Positions 48,396 through 61,400 are shown, numbered from the stretch's first letter. The stretch is DNA of 64,000 nucleotides from Cryptomeria japonica (GCF_030272615.1 NC_081405.1:161020694-161084693), one strand, 5' to 3'. Made by a program: numbers and translations. The notes: generated by a model not told the origin, from the sequence alone.

Positions 48396-48569
48396 TTTGT
48401 TTTTGTGTTTTCTGCTATTGTTTTTTATTTTTTAAGACTTGGTCTCTTTTTGTTGTTAGTTGTTGTTGTTAGTGTTGTTATAGTGTTTTTTTTTCATTGT
48501 GGTCTCGTTAATAGTTCTGCTATGTAAAGGGTCAGTGCCCTCATTCTCACTGCTTTTTTAATAAAAAAC
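48396..48569 (+). other. LINE-2 3' UTR and short A-rich tail
   Basis: The stretch is T/G-rich (TTGTTGTTAG repeats), followed by TGTAAAGGGTCAGTGCCCTC and TTTTTAATAAAAAAC, directly before the right TSD. This ending is characteristic of plant L1 LINEs. Confidence 0.75.
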
Positions 48570-48582
48570 AATACAGGTAATG
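48570..48582. repeat. LINE-2 target-site duplication, right copy
   Basis: AATACAGGTAATG is identical to 32829-32841. Confidence 0.9.
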
Positions 48583-50398
48583 GAATCATATTGTGCAACA
48601 ATTATTATGGGTTACTTGAAGAGTGACTCAACATTAGCTATGGATAACACTATACTAATTCATTTGCAACCGGGACTCTATTTAAATGATTATATTACTA
48701 GAAATAATGAACTAACTAATAGTACTTAAGAAAGTAATAGTAATCTAGTGAATTCATAAATGAATGAAACTAATCTAACTGAAAGAAAATGAAGAGAGTC
48801 ACTCAACCTCAAGTGGTTGGCTTGAGGAATGCAATCTTTAGAAAGTAAAAGTACACTTAACTCAAGAAGTGATAATCATTTTTAATTCATGAGTTCAACA
48901 AAAATAACAGTACTCAAAAAGATTCAAAAAATCTAGTCTACAATATCATATTGATTGTCTATTAATTGTTGAAGGAAAAACTATATATTATTACAACAAA
49001 CAAAACTTGAATATAACTCTCCCTTTTAAATGATTTGAGAGAGAGTGGAGCATTTATGATCTACAACTAATCCTACCATGTTTCATTCCTCCCTACTTCT
49101 AAGGACAACTTATTCAACTTGTAACAACAACTACATTAATTGGATTCCTATTCTGAAACAGACTCTTTTATTGGGTAGTAACAAAAAACTAGGAACATGA
49201 ACAAACATATTAAACTATATTTATGATGCACAACCTCATTATTCTCCATGATGCAACAAATTATTCATGTTTTTAGGTAGATAGAGTCAATCAAAGACTC
49301 CACGCAACAACACTTTAAGACTCCACGCAACAACACTTTCCTCTACAACCTTTAACTGCTTCCACATGGACGGACGGGATGAACCTCCTTGGTTGCGGGT
49401 GATCAATGATCTCTTAGGATCTGGGTTGGCTGAAGTTCCTTCAAGTTGCATGTTAGTCCTTTATAATAAGCATAATCAACATAAATTATCATATACATCA
49501 TATTTACACTATTCCAATTATAAAAACATATAAGATAATTCATATCAACATGTCATATATATACCATTAACTAGGTGATAATATGGTTCCAACGATAATT
49601 CAGGCATATAATAAATCTTATAAGTTTGATGAAAGTAATAGGAAATAAATTAAAACTAGGACAATCCCAAGATGCATCACACCCCTAAACATTTCCCTTT
49701 GCTTGTCCTCAAACAAACCAATTCTCAATATTAAACCCTAGGGCATCTAACCTATAATCTATAGACTTTGTAACTCCCAAGAGCTGTTGTAAATAAAAAC
49801 CTTTGACCTCTATAATCCACTCCTAGTGGTCCCTTTCCTTTGTTACATCAAGAATTTGCCTTCCTATCCAATGGGGTATTGGGTAGGGAAGAAGTAGAGG
49901 ATGGAATCTAAGTGAAACCCAATATGCTTATTTCTCCTCTGAGTCTCTCATATAATGGTGTGCTCTTAGTTCTTGGGCAATGAAATTATAAAGGTAATGT
50001 GCTTCCCTTTGTTTTAGTTCTTGGGATAATTTTGATCACATGTGTTGACAATGTGCTAGAGTCTTTTCCTTCATCATCTCCTGCATAAAAATATTGAACC
50101 TTGATAGTCATCTCTATATTCGTGGATTTTAATTGCAACCTCTAATCTGTTGATCATTCTAAAACATTCAACTACAATTTTTTCATCTCATCACACTTAG
50201 CTCTGATCATTAATGGATGTGATTTCTCTCTCTCTCTTGGTAGAACTAAAATAGTTCCCCACACTTTTTTGCATTCCTCAAATAGGATGTGAGCATCTTT
50301 GATTGGACATCCCTCACATAAAGTAAGGGATTCTACATAGTATTATAAGGAATTTTCTAATTTGTGTAAATAAAATTCACACAACTAGTCTTTTGTGT
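48583..50398. other. Non-coding remainder of the accessory-ORF element, right of LINE-2
   Basis: No recognisable coding region. It is AT-rich, with an exact 23-bp tandem duplication at 49294-49339. By TSD logic it joins 32828 on the left and leads, on the minus strand, downstream of accessory ORF copy C. Confidence 0.45.
49294..49339. repeat. Exact 23-bp tandem duplication
   Basis: AAGACTCCACGCAACAACAC plus TTT occurs twice in a row without mismatch. Confidence 0.9.
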
Positions 50399-52213
50399 CT
50401 AGGGTTGCTTTGGGATAGGTTGTAAGGAATGACCTGGGTGAAATGATAGAAATGGGTGCTTAGCTAAGCGGATTTCTAATTTGTAAGCACATGAATTTCT
50501 CTTGTAAATATAGGGCATAACTATAGCGGGAGGTTGATATCTTTTGAGTTGATTGTCCAAGTTAGCCATCTTCTCCAAGTTGATGATCAATTTCTTGACC
50601 TTTGTATCTTTCTCTCGAAATTATGTCTCATATCTAGCCTCCAATGTCTGCTTCTCCTTCTCCCATTGATTTCTATGTCACTCAAATTTTAAGTTTATTT
50701 CCACAAATAAATGACAAGAGCGAGTGTGTTGAGTGGTACCAATGCATATTTCTCCTTAGAAACAAGGTATCCTTTTGTAATTCTATGATAGCTGGATTGG
50801 ATAACTTATCCAACCCTACTTCTTGTTGCCTGAGATTCAATTGCATTTCCAACTCTTTCACTCTACCTTTTAATCACATTTTCTTCTCTTTGGATTCTAA
50901 TTGTTGATCCAAATCTTTTATCCTTTTTAGAGATGCTTGGAGATCATAAATATCAATCTTCCCTTCCAAGGTTTATTTAGGACCAATAGATATATTAGGT
51001 CCTACATTAAGCTCAGTGTTGCCACCAAAATCCTCCATTGGGGGTATGATTCCCTATCATTTTGAACTTAAAGTTTTCGTGGTATTCTTCCTTGCATCGA
51101 ATGTGTTGTCATCGTTAGTGTCATGGTTTGAATCATAAAAATCATGTTCTTTTTATCTTTTCTCTAGTTTATATCATTCTTTCATCCTCATTAGCAATCT
51201 CATGGTCTCTAAACAAGTTCTCTCACTCTGAATTAGTGTCAATATGTACAGTGTCTAGTGTGGGATGTCCTGGTTTATATGAAATCCCCTTTTTAGAGAG
51301 ACAATTAGAGTGTCTCTTTGGTCTCTATTATTCTTGAGATCTCTTTTCATTTGGCTTCTTATGTTGTGACTACTTCTCAACCTTTGGGATTTCAATTTTT
51401 TTTTGAGGTTTCCCCTTCTCAAACTCTCTTTTTGAAACCCTTCTAGCTTTGTCTACAAATCCTTGCCTACTTGACACATGTTTTCTAGTCCTTGTCTCAA
51501 TGTTTTTCTTCTTAGGTTTTTAATTTGTGGAGGAGGTAGGTTCCTTTCTTTTCTTCTTTTCTACTGAGGTGGAAGGTCTATAGATTTGTTTTGAGGATGA
51601 AGCGGGAGTTTTTCCAAAGGATGTAGTTGTTTTCTCTTATTCTACGAGTGAAGCCTCTAGTTCACTATTATTATTATTTTCATCTTTGAATCCTCTCCTC
51701 TTGGAGTTCCTAGGGTTTTGGGTAGGTGAGGAAGAAGATGGCATACTATCCTCATTAGTTCTCGATGTTTCCCCTAAGAGGATTTTACTTTTTTCTACCC
51801 TTCTTGGTTGTTCTTCTCCCTCTCAATTATTTTAGAACCTTTAGCGCTATCATTCACAATATCCATAATATTTCTTAACATTATATTATAAATATTATCC
51901 CACTCAAAAAATCTTGACACCTAGCATTTGGAAATTGGGAAAATAAACTTCTTTTCACTAGTAAAATAATTAAACAATGGTGAGATAAGGAAGAGGGTTT
52001 CCTCTTCTTTCTTTACTCAATGGCCACAGTTGTCAATATATGTTGAAATTAGTTCAATACATTGGAAGTTCTATTATGACAAAGGTGAATCGACAATTTA
52101 AAATGTACAGTATGAATCAAAGAATTATTTCCATCACAAATGAAATAATTGATAATCTACATTCTCACTTATTTCCATAGTCAAGGCAAAGAAATCCATT
52201 GAGTTCCTTGAGA
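50320..52213 (-). pseudogene. Accessory ORF (copy C, 3' part) split by solo LTR X
   Basis: Decayed minus-strand coding region. From about 52.1 kb it reads EEETLFLISPLFNYFTSEKK, then FFEWDNIYNIM, followed by a long Lys/Arg/Ser/Glu-rich region. A coiled-coil-like segment follows (YDLQASLKRIKDLDQQLESK, GRVKELEMQLNLRQQEV, about 50.97-50.8 kb), then LEKMANLDNQLKRYQPP and, in a shifted frame, YALYLQEKFMCLQI and LCEFYLH (50.52-50.36 kb). The last two match copy A (YALYLKEQYLCFKL, LCEFYLH). The N-terminal part lies beyond the X insertion at 62104-62650. Many stops. No function recognised. Confidence 0.55.
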
Positions 52214-52218
52214 AGTTG
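52214..52218. repeat. Target-site duplication of solo LTR X, left copy
   Basis: AGTTG here is repeated at 62099-62103 at the other end of the LTR. Confidence 0.85.
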
Positions 52219-52703
52219 TGTACTACCCGCAAAAATACCCTAGAGAAATACACTAACTAACATGCAAAATAGAGATAACAATTTTTTTTAAATTTCATAT
52301 AAACTAATGCAACATATATAATCAACTTCTCATATGTATTTAATAGTCATTAATACTCAACATACATTTTTACGTCATATACATAACATACAACCATAAT
52401 ACGCAAGCAAAAATAAAGTACAATAATCATCTATCTTCCCTATGGTATCTCAAAGCCATTACTTAAACTAACAACTTATCCTTTTCTAAAACAAAAAACA
52501 TATTTACTTCCATAATCCAAAAGCAATCTAACTTATTATCATTAATTCCTTTCACACAAACATACATGAATTCATTACTTTATCCTAGAATAATCTATGT
52601 TTATTCTAACCTTCCCATTAAGTTTATTTTAAAGGACCAATACCAAATGTTCCTAAACCCAACCAATCATTTCCTTAAGCAACACATACACATATCAATA
52701 CCA

Positions 52704-52708
52704 ATTAC
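52704..52708. repeat. Target-site duplication of the Copia element, left copy
   Basis: ATTAC directly precedes the 5' LTR and is repeated at 58728-58732. Confidence 0.9.
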
Positions 52709-53603
52709 TATTGGGAAAAATGGTGTCTCAACCTTGCATTTATGCGAGGTTACTATTTATAGTAAGTTTTCATTTGAGCATGAAATGGTGTGAAACTCTC
52801 CCTGAAGCTTCTGGTTGGCTAGATAAGCATTCCGGTAAAGTTGTGTCGCAAGGTCACAGCTAGTTTTGAAGATATTAAAGTTTTCGTCTTGGAGGGGTGC
52901 GATAAAATGTTTAAACTTAATTTTGGGGTCTTTAGAGGCTCCGAAATGCCTTGAAAAGTGGCCATAATTGGCACAGCAGGTTACAAGGTGATAGAGCACT
53001 TCATGAGCTTTCCGGTGCTTCAAACAGTTCGTCAATCAGACACCCGGTTCTCAAGTTATGGCCTCCGGAAGTTTGTACTCCTGAAATAGGAAAAATAATT
53101 TGTATCGGATACATAAATGAGCTGTAAAAGGGAGCGACACATGTTGATATGTGCTTTAACATGTCATAGGGCATCTAGAAGGGAGATAAGGTTGGCTACA
53201 CCTTATTGGGTGGTTTTGGCCCATGGTTTTGTAATATCGTTTGACGGTTTCCTGTATTGTATCTCCTATTTATGAGGTGTGTGAGATAGAGGTTGTGTGT
53301 AAGAGTCTTATGGATATTGAGTTGCCTCTGAATCTCTGATTAGTGGTACTCCTGCGAAGAGCTTGCTCTGCAAGTATGGTGTAATCTATTTTTGATTGCT
53401 GAATAAAATATTGAGCTGCTTTTGGAGTGTGGGGTTTTTCTCCCGAAAGGGTTTTCCCCACGTAAATCACTGTGTTGTGGTATGAATGCTATTATATTTA
53501 TTTCTATTTTCTGTAACTGTTGTAACGATCTGAAAAAGTTTTGCATTACCCTACTCTCAAGGTTAGTGTAGGAAGTTGTTTCCGCTACTTAACTTTCTTT
53601 ACA
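52709..53603 (+). repeat. 5' LTR of the Copia element
   Basis: Starts TATTGGGAAAAATGGTG, where the terminal TG has become TA compared with the 3' LTR. Ends TAACTTTCTTTACA. Same length as the 3' LTR. Confidence 0.9.
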
Positions 53604-53605
53604 AG

Positions 53606-53617
53606 TGGTATCAGAGC
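53606..53617 (+). promoter_or_regulatory. Copia primer-binding site, initiator tRNA-Met type
   Basis: TGGTATCAGAGC lies two bases after the LTR end. Confidence 0.9.
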
Positions 53618-53727
53618 CTGATCACCTTTGGTTTCAATTGTGGGCAATTGGGTTTTTTGAACTAATCCAGATTTGAGTGGGAGCTTGTGTAGAAGACATT
53701 TTTTGATCTTGTTGCAGGAATATTCAG

Positions 53728-56700
53728 ATGGCGAGTTCGTCAGGGAGAATAGAGGTGGAGAAATTTAATGGAAGTAATTTTGAGATGTGTAAGCTGAAGA
53801 TGGAAGATCTGCTAATAGATCGAGATCTTTGGGATGCTGTTGATGCGAATGTCCAAAGGCCCTCAAATCCTACTGCGGCAGCTCAGTATGATGTTATGGA
53901 CAGAAAAGCCAAGGGTCTAATCAGACTGTGCCTGGCAGACTCTGTTCTAATCAATGTCCATGAAGAGAACTCTGCAAAGAAGCTATGGACTAAGCTTGGT
54001 GAGATGTATCAAGCGAAATCTTTATTAAATCAAATTTTCTTAAGAAAGAAATTGTATTCCTTGAAGATGGAAGAGGGTGGACGAATTGCAGACCACCTGG
54101 AAGCATTCAATATGTTGGTGGCTCAATTAGTATCCATCGGTGTTAAGATGGACGAGGAGGAGAAATGTCAGAGCTTGCTTTGTTCTTTGCCTGATTCGTG
54201 GGATTCTCTTGTTATGGCTATCGGTAGTACTTCTGTTGTTTTGAAATCTGAAGACATGGTGGGTGCCCTACTCAGTGAAGAGATGCGAAGGAAGGTATCC
54301 ATCAGTTCAAAGGAAGCCCTAACCGTTCATGGAAGACCTAAGGAGAAAGGCAAGAAGAATGAGAAGCGTGACAAGTCCAAATCCAAAGGGAGATCGAAAT
54401 CTCCCTTTGGATTGTCCAAAGTCATTTGCTGGAACTGCGGTAAACCGGGTCACATCCATAAGGACTGCAAAGAAGAAAAGAAGAAGAAGAAAAAGAAAAA
54501 GTTTGATTCTGATTCTGAGTCCGACAAGGAAGATGGCGATGCATTTATTGCGTCTTTGGCGACTCATGCAGGTAATGATGCCTGGCTAATTGACTCAGGT
54601 GCATCTTTTCATATGACTTCCAATAGAGATTGGTTTTCTGAATATGAAGGATTTAATGGAGGTAAGGTGTACTTGGGTGATGATTCACATCTAGACATTG
54701 TTGGTCGAGGTAAAGTTAGAATCAGGTTTTCTGATGGTAGAATAAAAAGGATTAATGGTGTGCTGCATATCCCTGGATTAAAATGAAACCTATTATCTGT
54801 GAGCAAACTGATAGATGCGGGTGTGCAGGTAGTCTTTTCTGAAGCAGGATGTAAGATGATTAAGGGTGCTATGGTAGTTGCTAGAGGTGTCAGGTTTGGC
54901 ACTTTGTATAAGCTTGAAGCATACACTGTTGAGTGTAATAGCACTTTTGTAAAAAGTAAATCTGCGGATACTTCACTGGAAGATTTGAAGGTTTCACCTT
55001 CAGCAGATGGAAATGGTTTTTGGGTACCTAAGGGTGCTCTTTCATCTGAAGCAAAGTTACCTGCAGAGAAGACTATGTTATGGCACCAGAGACTTGGCCA
55101 CATTGGAGAAAAGGGTCTAAGGACCTTGAAAATAAAAACCTTGTTGAAGGTTTGAATGATTGTAATCTTGACTTTGATTTCTGTGAGCATTGCATTTATG
55201 GAAAACAAAACCGCGTTCAGTTTTACTCTAGTTCTCATAAAACTTGTGGTGTTTTGGATCTTATCCATTCTGATGTGGTTGGTCCAGTAGATGTCTCTTC
55301 GATTGGAAAATCCACATATTATGTTTCATTTATTGATGATTTTAGTAGAAGGACATGGGTTTATTTTCTAAAGAGCAAATCTGAAGTTTTTAGTCGTTTT
55401 AAAGAATTTAAAGCAATGGTTGAGTTGCAGACTGGAAAGAAAATAAAATGTTTGAGAACTGATAATGGCGGTGAGTTTTGCTCAAATGATTTTGATAAAT
55501 TCTATAAAGACTGTGGAATTAACAAGCAGAAGACAACTCCGTATTCTCCACAGTAGAATGGAGTTGTAGAAAGAATGAACAGGACACTGATGGAGAAGGC
55601 TAGGAGTATGTTGAGTGGTGCTGGTCTCGAACAAAAGTTTTGGGCTGAAGCTGTTGCCACTGCTTGCTACCTGATTAACAGGTCTCCTACATCAGCTCTT
55701 GTTGATAAAACGCCTATGGAAGCATGGTCAGGTCACAAGCCTTCATTGAGACATCTTAGAGTTTTTGGTTGCGAGGCATATGCACATGTGCCAAAGGAGA
55801 AGCGAACAAAGTTGGAGAACAAGGCTGTGAAATGTATCTTCATCGGGTATAGTTATGGTGTGAAAGGATACAAGCTTTGGGACCCTGTTGCACAAAAGGT
55901 AATTCATAGTAGAAGTGTTATTTTTAGAGAAATTAAGTCTCCTTTTGTTACATTGCAGCCAGAACAGACTAAAAAAGAAGATGTGATTCAACTTCCTTCT
56001 ACACCTGAAAGAGTTGAATCGAGACCCCTAGATAGGCAAGAAGTTGAGGAGAGCTCGTCTAGCTCTGAATCTTCAGAAGAGGAGGAAGAACCTCCAACTC
56101 AGCTTGTTCAAAGGTCTACAAGACATAGACAACCACCTGAAAGGTATTCACCTAATGATTGGAGATGTATTTTTGCTCTGAATACTAGTGTGGATGAACC
56201 GAAATCTATAGAAGAGGCATTAGGTATGAATGATGCAGAATCTTGGAAGATTGCTATGGAGGAAGAAATGGCAGCTTTGAAAAAGAATGATACATGGGAT
56301 CTTGTACCAATGCCTGAAGGACGAAAACCTGTTGGTTGTAAATGGGTGTTCAAGAAAAAAATTGGTTCAGATGGAAGCATTGAGAAGTATAAAGCAAGGT
56401 TGGTTGCAAAAGGCTACTCTCAGGTTGAGGGTGTTGATTACGGTGAGATATTTTCTCCTGTTGCAAAAATGACGTCCATTAGATTTTTGCATTCTATTGC
56501 TACTACTTATGATTTAGAGGTTGAACAAATGGATGTGAAAACTGCTTTCCTTCATGGTGATTTGGAGGAAGATATTTATATGACACAGCCAGAGCACTAT
56601 GTGGTGAAAGGCAAAAGTAATTTGGTCTGTAAATTGAAGAAATCTTTGTATGGCCTCAAACAAAGTCCTAGGATGTGGTACCAGAAATTTGATACATATG

Positions 56701-57776
56701 TGTTGAGTTTGGGATTTGAACGTTCTAAATCAGATCACTGTGTTTATTATAAATCTAATGGTGATCATTTCTTATTCATTGCATTGTATGTTGATGATAT
56801 GTTATTCATTGGTAAAGGGAAAGGTATGATTTCAGAACTGAAGTCTCAGCTCGCTGCTAAATTTGAAATGAAAGATCTTGATGCAGCAAAGCACATTCTT
56901 GGGATGGAAATTAGAAGAGATAGGGTGAACAGAAAGCTATGGCTAGGCCAGAGTAAGTATGTGAATTCAGTGTTACAGAGGTTCAACATGCAGAATTGTA
57001 GATCATTGAGTGTTCCTTTTACAGTTGGAACGAAACTATCTGTTTCAGATTGTCCTACATCCCCATTGGAGATGGAAGACATGAGCAGAGTGCCTTACCA
57101 GAGTGCGGTTGGAAGCTTGATGTATGCTATGGTCTGTACTAGACCAGACATTGCCCAAGCAGTGGGAGTACTTTCTAGATATATGTCTAATCCTGGTAGA
57201 GTTCATTGGGATGCAGTCAAAAGAGTTTTCAGATATTTGAAGGGTACTTCAGAGTATTCTTTGTGTTATCATGGTAATTCAGTTAGAGACATGACTTCCC
57301 TTGATATCCATGGTTATGTGGATTCAGATTGGGCAGGTGATATTGATAGCAGAAGATCCACCAATGCTTATGTGTTTACTTTGTTTGGTGATGCAATTAG
57401 TTGGATGAGTAAGCGACAGACTGTGGTTGCTTTATCCACTACTGAAGCAGAGTATATGGCAGCTACTCATACTTGTAAAGAGGCTATTTGGCTTAAGAGA
57501 CTATGTTCGGATATTGGAATAAAACAAGGTACAGTGACAGTTTACTGTGACAATCAGAGTGCAATTAGCCTAGTTAAGAACCCGACATTTCATGCCCGGA
57601 CCAAACATATTGATGTTCAGTATCATTTTGTTAGAGATATGGTCGAAGATGGTAGGGTGAAGCTAGTTAAGGTGGAAACTTTGATGAATGTTGCAGATGC
57701 TTTAACTAAGGTTGTGAGCACAGAGAAGTTCAGATGGTGTTCAGAGTCTATGGGCCTTATGGCCCCTAGCAATTGA
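53728..57776 (+). pseudogene. Copia gag-pol polyprotein (two stops and one frameshift)
   Basis: Start ATG 53728. Gag: [20 protein letters not shown], a UBN2-like core and zinc knuckle [14 protein letters not shown], intact. Protease: [13 protein letters not shown], intact. Integrase: HQRLGHIGEKGL, CEHCIYGKQ, then Asp residues in HSDVVGPVD and RTDNGGEF and Glu in NGVVERMNRTL. RT: TWDLVPMPEGRKPVGCKWVF, QMDVKTAFLHGDLEEDIYM, LKKSLYGLKQSPRMWY and intact YVDDMLF. RNase H: VDSDWAGDIDSRRSTNAYVF, STTEAEYMA and CDNQSAISL. Lesions are TGA at 54784, a one-base frameshift in the A-rich stretch near 55125-55140, and TAG at 55554 before NGVVERMN. Each stop fits a C-to-T change of an Arg or Gln codon. The last 733 codons (55575-57776) are open. 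Confidence 0.9.
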
Positions 57777-57820
57777 TTCATTGTGTTGACATTCCCTTCC
57801 GCTCCTGCAAGGTGTTCGAT

Positions 57821-57830
57821 AAGTGGGAGA
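57821..57830 (+). promoter_or_regulatory. Polypurine tract of the Copia element
   Basis: AAGTGGGAGA lies two T residues before the 3' LTR start TGTTGGG. Confidence 0.75.
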
Positions 57831-57832
57831 TT

Positions 57833-58727
57833 TGTTGGGAAAAATGGTGTCTCAACCTTGCATTTATGCGAGGTTACTATTTATAGTAAGTTTTCATTTG
57901 AGCACGAAATGGTGTGAAACTCTCCTTGAAGCTTCTGGTTGGCTAGATAAGCATTCCGGTAAAGTTGCGTTGCAAGGTCACAGCTAGTTTTGAAGATATT
58001 AAAGTTTTCATCTTGGAGGAGTGCGATAAAATGTTTAAACTTAATTTTGGGGGCTTTAGAGGCTCTGAAATGCCCTGAAAAGTGGCCGTAACTGGCGCAG
58101 TGGGTTACGAGGTGATAGAGCACTTCGTGAGCTTTCCGATGCTTCAAACGGTTCGTCAATCGGACACCCGGTTCTCAAGTTATGGCCTCCGGAAGTTTAT
58201 ACTCCTGAAATAGGAAAAATAATTTGTATCGGAGACATAAATGAGCTGTAAAAGGGAGTGACACGTGTTGATGTGTGCTTTAACATGTCATAGGGCATCT
58301 AGAAGGGAGATAAGGTCGGCTACACCTTATTGGGTGGTTTTGGCCCATGGTTTTGTAATACCGTTTGACGGTTTCCTGTATTGTATCTCCTATTTATGAG
58401 GTGTGTGAGATAGAGGTTGTGTGTAAGAGTCTTATGGCTATTGAGTTGCCTCTGAATCTCTGATTAGTGGTACTCCTGCGAAGAGCTTTCTCTGCACGTA
58501 TGGTGTAATCTGTTTTTGATTGCTGAATAAAATATTGAGCTGCTTTTGGAGTGTGGGGTTTTTCTCCCGAAAGGGTTTTCCCCACGTAAATCACTGTGTT
58601 GTGGTATGAATGCTATTATATTTATTTCTATTTTCTGTAACTATTGTAACGATCTGAAAAAGTTTTGCATTACCCTCCTCTCAAGGTTAGTGTAGGAAGT
58701 TGTTTCCGCTACTTAACTTTCTTTACA
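57833..58727 (+). repeat. 3' LTR of the Copia element
   Basis: TGTTGGGAAAAATGGTG...CTTTCTTTACA, followed by ATTAC (58728-58732), the right TSD. Confidence 0.9.
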
Positions 58728-59914
58728 ATTACCACACCATTGAACTAATTACATCATCTAAATACAAGTACACATCCATATTTCAATCTTAATATTTCCA
58801 ATTAATGAATCATTCTCAAGATACGTCTAATACATATTTTCCCTAATAACATCTACTAGATACATGATTACAATATCTTTTACAACAATGAGAAAATATC
58901 TCAATTACAATTACATATACATGTCTAATAAATCATGATCAGTAAGTTGCTACAAATATCCATCCATGAACTGAAGAGATAAGAGATCCACATCCATGCA
59001 AGCATCCAAGAAAAGAATCCATTGAAGAACATCCTAGTGGAAGAAAGCCACCAACCACCCGACCATGTGGAACCAAAGGAACCACCCCCCATGCTAAGAG
59101 ATGACACAAGATCTGACACACACTCTAGATCTAAGATGACACCTATCAACCAAAGAGGAAAACAACTCTAATACAACCAAGGAGAAACATACCAAACAAC
59201 CAAGAGAACCCCCCAAAGGCAACTCAACAACAAGATATAAGGAACTAAGATCAACATGTAGGGAAAGAGTGTCATCACATTCTTCCACAAAGGATACACA
59301 TGCGGAACCATCTCAACCTTTGAGGAAATCAAGGGAGTTCGGTTTACCCAATTACCAGATCTTCTACCTCACTTTGGTATCCGATCCATGAGATAGGTGC
59401 CACAACACATTTATTATCTTTCTTAAATGAGTTATTACTACCTAAGATTAATTATTATGTTATCACTTATTATTTACAATGGAAAACTTCCAATGAGCTA
59501 TCCAAACAGTCTAGGCCCCAACTCTCTTACTCAATAATCCTAGCATTCTATTCTTCATGATCTCAGCAAACTCATGGAAGCCCACTCCCCCTACTCAAAC
59601 AATAAAGCTTGCAAACCAAAAATTTGGCTACCCAAGATAAAACATCTTAAATACACATTGAGCCAATAACATAATCCACATGGGTTACATAAATCATACA
59701 AACTCATAAAGAAAACAACCATCATTTAAACAAAGTATAATACATCTTGCAGCAATACAAATAATCAAATATTATATCAAAACTCTTCTCCAGACATCCA
59801 AGAGCATTCAAAAATGCAACACAGCCTCTAGGTAGACCTCCAAAACAAACTAAGAAACCAAAAGATCAAACTGAAACTCCAGAAAGAAAAATAATTCAAA
59901 CAACACATAATAGC

Positions 59915-60135
59915 GCATATATTTAGCAAAATAACACATATGAACACCAAATTAGCGCATTCAACTATTTATTCAGCGCATATGACCAATCCTACAATGC
60001 ATACTATGACTGATCTAGCACATTCAACAACTATTTTAGCACATATGATCAACAGTCTAGCACATATAGAAAATAGTTTAGTGCATAGGACAAAATAAGT
60101 AGCGCATATGATTATTGTTTTAGCGCATTTGACAC
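59915..60135 (-). repeat. Degenerate short tandem repeat (TAGCGCAT type) in LTR X
   Basis: About ten copies of TAGCGCATnT / TAGCACATATGA / TAGTGCAT occur at spacings of about 15-30 bp. This is the reverse-orientation counterpart of the cluster at 27.77-27.97 kb. Confidence 0.65.
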
Positions 60136-60849
60136 AGATTGCAAAAATTACCCAAAAAGGCTAAGTTACAACTTCAAATTAAAAATCATAGAAAAAATAT
60201 CAAGACCTAAAATCAAACTAGGAAGGGACACCCAGTCAATACCAAAATAAAGGCATAAACAAATCAAAATAGCATAGATCAAATAGGAAGAATTCTCATT
60301 CAAAATTTACATAGCAAATACCCAACCTCATAAAAATGGAGTCACAGAAAACCTCTTACATCCCATAGCTAAACCAAGATAAAACAATACTTCATCAAAA
60401 ACCTCAACCAAATACTTTTCAATCCATAACTGAGAGAGAAGAGAAAAACTCCATTACAGACAAAAGTACAAAGCCGTATATTCATGACAACAGCTATATC
60501 CCCGCATTATTTTTCCCATTTTCTAAAGCTAAAGTATAGGATAAAATTTATACATGGAAATATTTCATAAGCCAACTATACAAACCTTTATTAATAAATT
60601 ATTTTCCCCAAATTCTCGAGAATACATGGAGAAGACAAGCTTTTCCAAATTGAAAATGCTAAAGTAAGAACCTCCAACCTGGTAATAAGCAGAAACAAAA
60701 TTGATGAAGAAAATCCACAAGCCAAGCAAGCCAAGAAATCTCCAATATCCAAATCTTCAACCAAACTTGCAAGAGAAAACCCAAGAAATGCTAACCTAAC
60801 AACATACTCAGGAAGCCAAATAAATAGAAAATCAAACTAAAACTATAGA

Positions 60850-61400
60850 GAATCCCAACCAATCAAAATATTACAAAATAATATATTTCTTACCAACCAT
60901 TACAAAATCCAAGGTAAGAATAATAAAATATTATTTAATTTACTTACCCAAAAATATAACCAATAGAATAATAGGGTAGGTAGAAAGAATCTATCGAGCA
61001 ACCCAAGAGAGTAAAAAGAGAATAATGGTAATAAATCATAAAATCATGAGCACAAATAAATATAAAATCCCAATAATAAATAAATAAATAAAGGCGATAT
61101 TAAATTAAAGTCATAATAATAAATCAAAGGCTATTTAATTAATTAAATATCAAAGCCTTATTTATTACAAAATAATATTAATAATAATATCAATAATAAT
61201 TCCAAAAGCCCATAAATAATAAATAATAAATAATAAACATCTAATGATTATAAAATTATTTACCAAATATTTATTTATTTTATTATTGCCAACTATATTT
61301 ATTTTTATTATTATTTTAAACTATATGAATCTATTAATTTAATTTAATCATTATTAAATTATATAAATTACTTAATTAATTAATAATTAAACCAATCAAT
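60850..61400. repeat. AT-rich low-complexity block in LTR X
   Basis: Runs of AATAAT, TAAATAAATAA and ATTAATTAATT dominate. The counterpart in the other X copy is 26.34-26.90 kb. Confidence 0.7.

Larger units (their letters stand above)
32842..48569 (+). mobile_element. LINE-2: plant L1-type LINE with three ORFs, split by a gypsy element
   Basis: The element is bounded by a perfect 13-bp TSD and ends in a short A-rich tail after TTTTTAATAAAAAAC. Without the nested gypsy element and its extra TSD copy (7889 bp) it is about 7.84 kb. Order on the plus strand: ORF1 (DUF4283, zinc knuckle), ORF2 (endonuclease, RT, zf-RVT, RNase H), an additional ORF3 of over 550 codons, and a 3' UTR (48396-48569) with the GGGTCAGTGCCCT...TTTTTAATAAA ending usual in plant LINEs. 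Stops and frameshifts occur throughout, mostly explicable by C-to-T/G-to-A changes. The extra ORF3 makes it longer than usual plant L1 elements. Confidence 0.85.
52709..58727 (+). mobile_element. Complete Tork/Tnt1-like Ty1/Copia element
   Basis: Both LTRs are 895 bp (52709-53603 and 57833-58727). PBS (53606-53617), gag-pol in Copia order (integrase before RT), PPT (57821-57830) and a perfect ATTAC TSD are present. By eye the LTRs differ at roughly 33 sites, mostly transitions, so the copy is not recent but is far younger than its host LTR. Coding damage is slight: two stops and one frameshift. Clade assignment is from general resemblance to Tnt1/Tork proteins. Confidence 0.95.

Noticed and set aside
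53270-53546. Short minus-strand ORFs repeated in both Copia LTRs (also 58394-58594)
   Set aside because: They lie inside LTRs, are duplicated only because the LTR is duplicated, and resemble no protein.
58925-59288. Minus-strand ORFs in LTR X
   Set aside because: They fall inside non-coding LTR sequence. The corresponding region of the other X copy does not keep the frames open.
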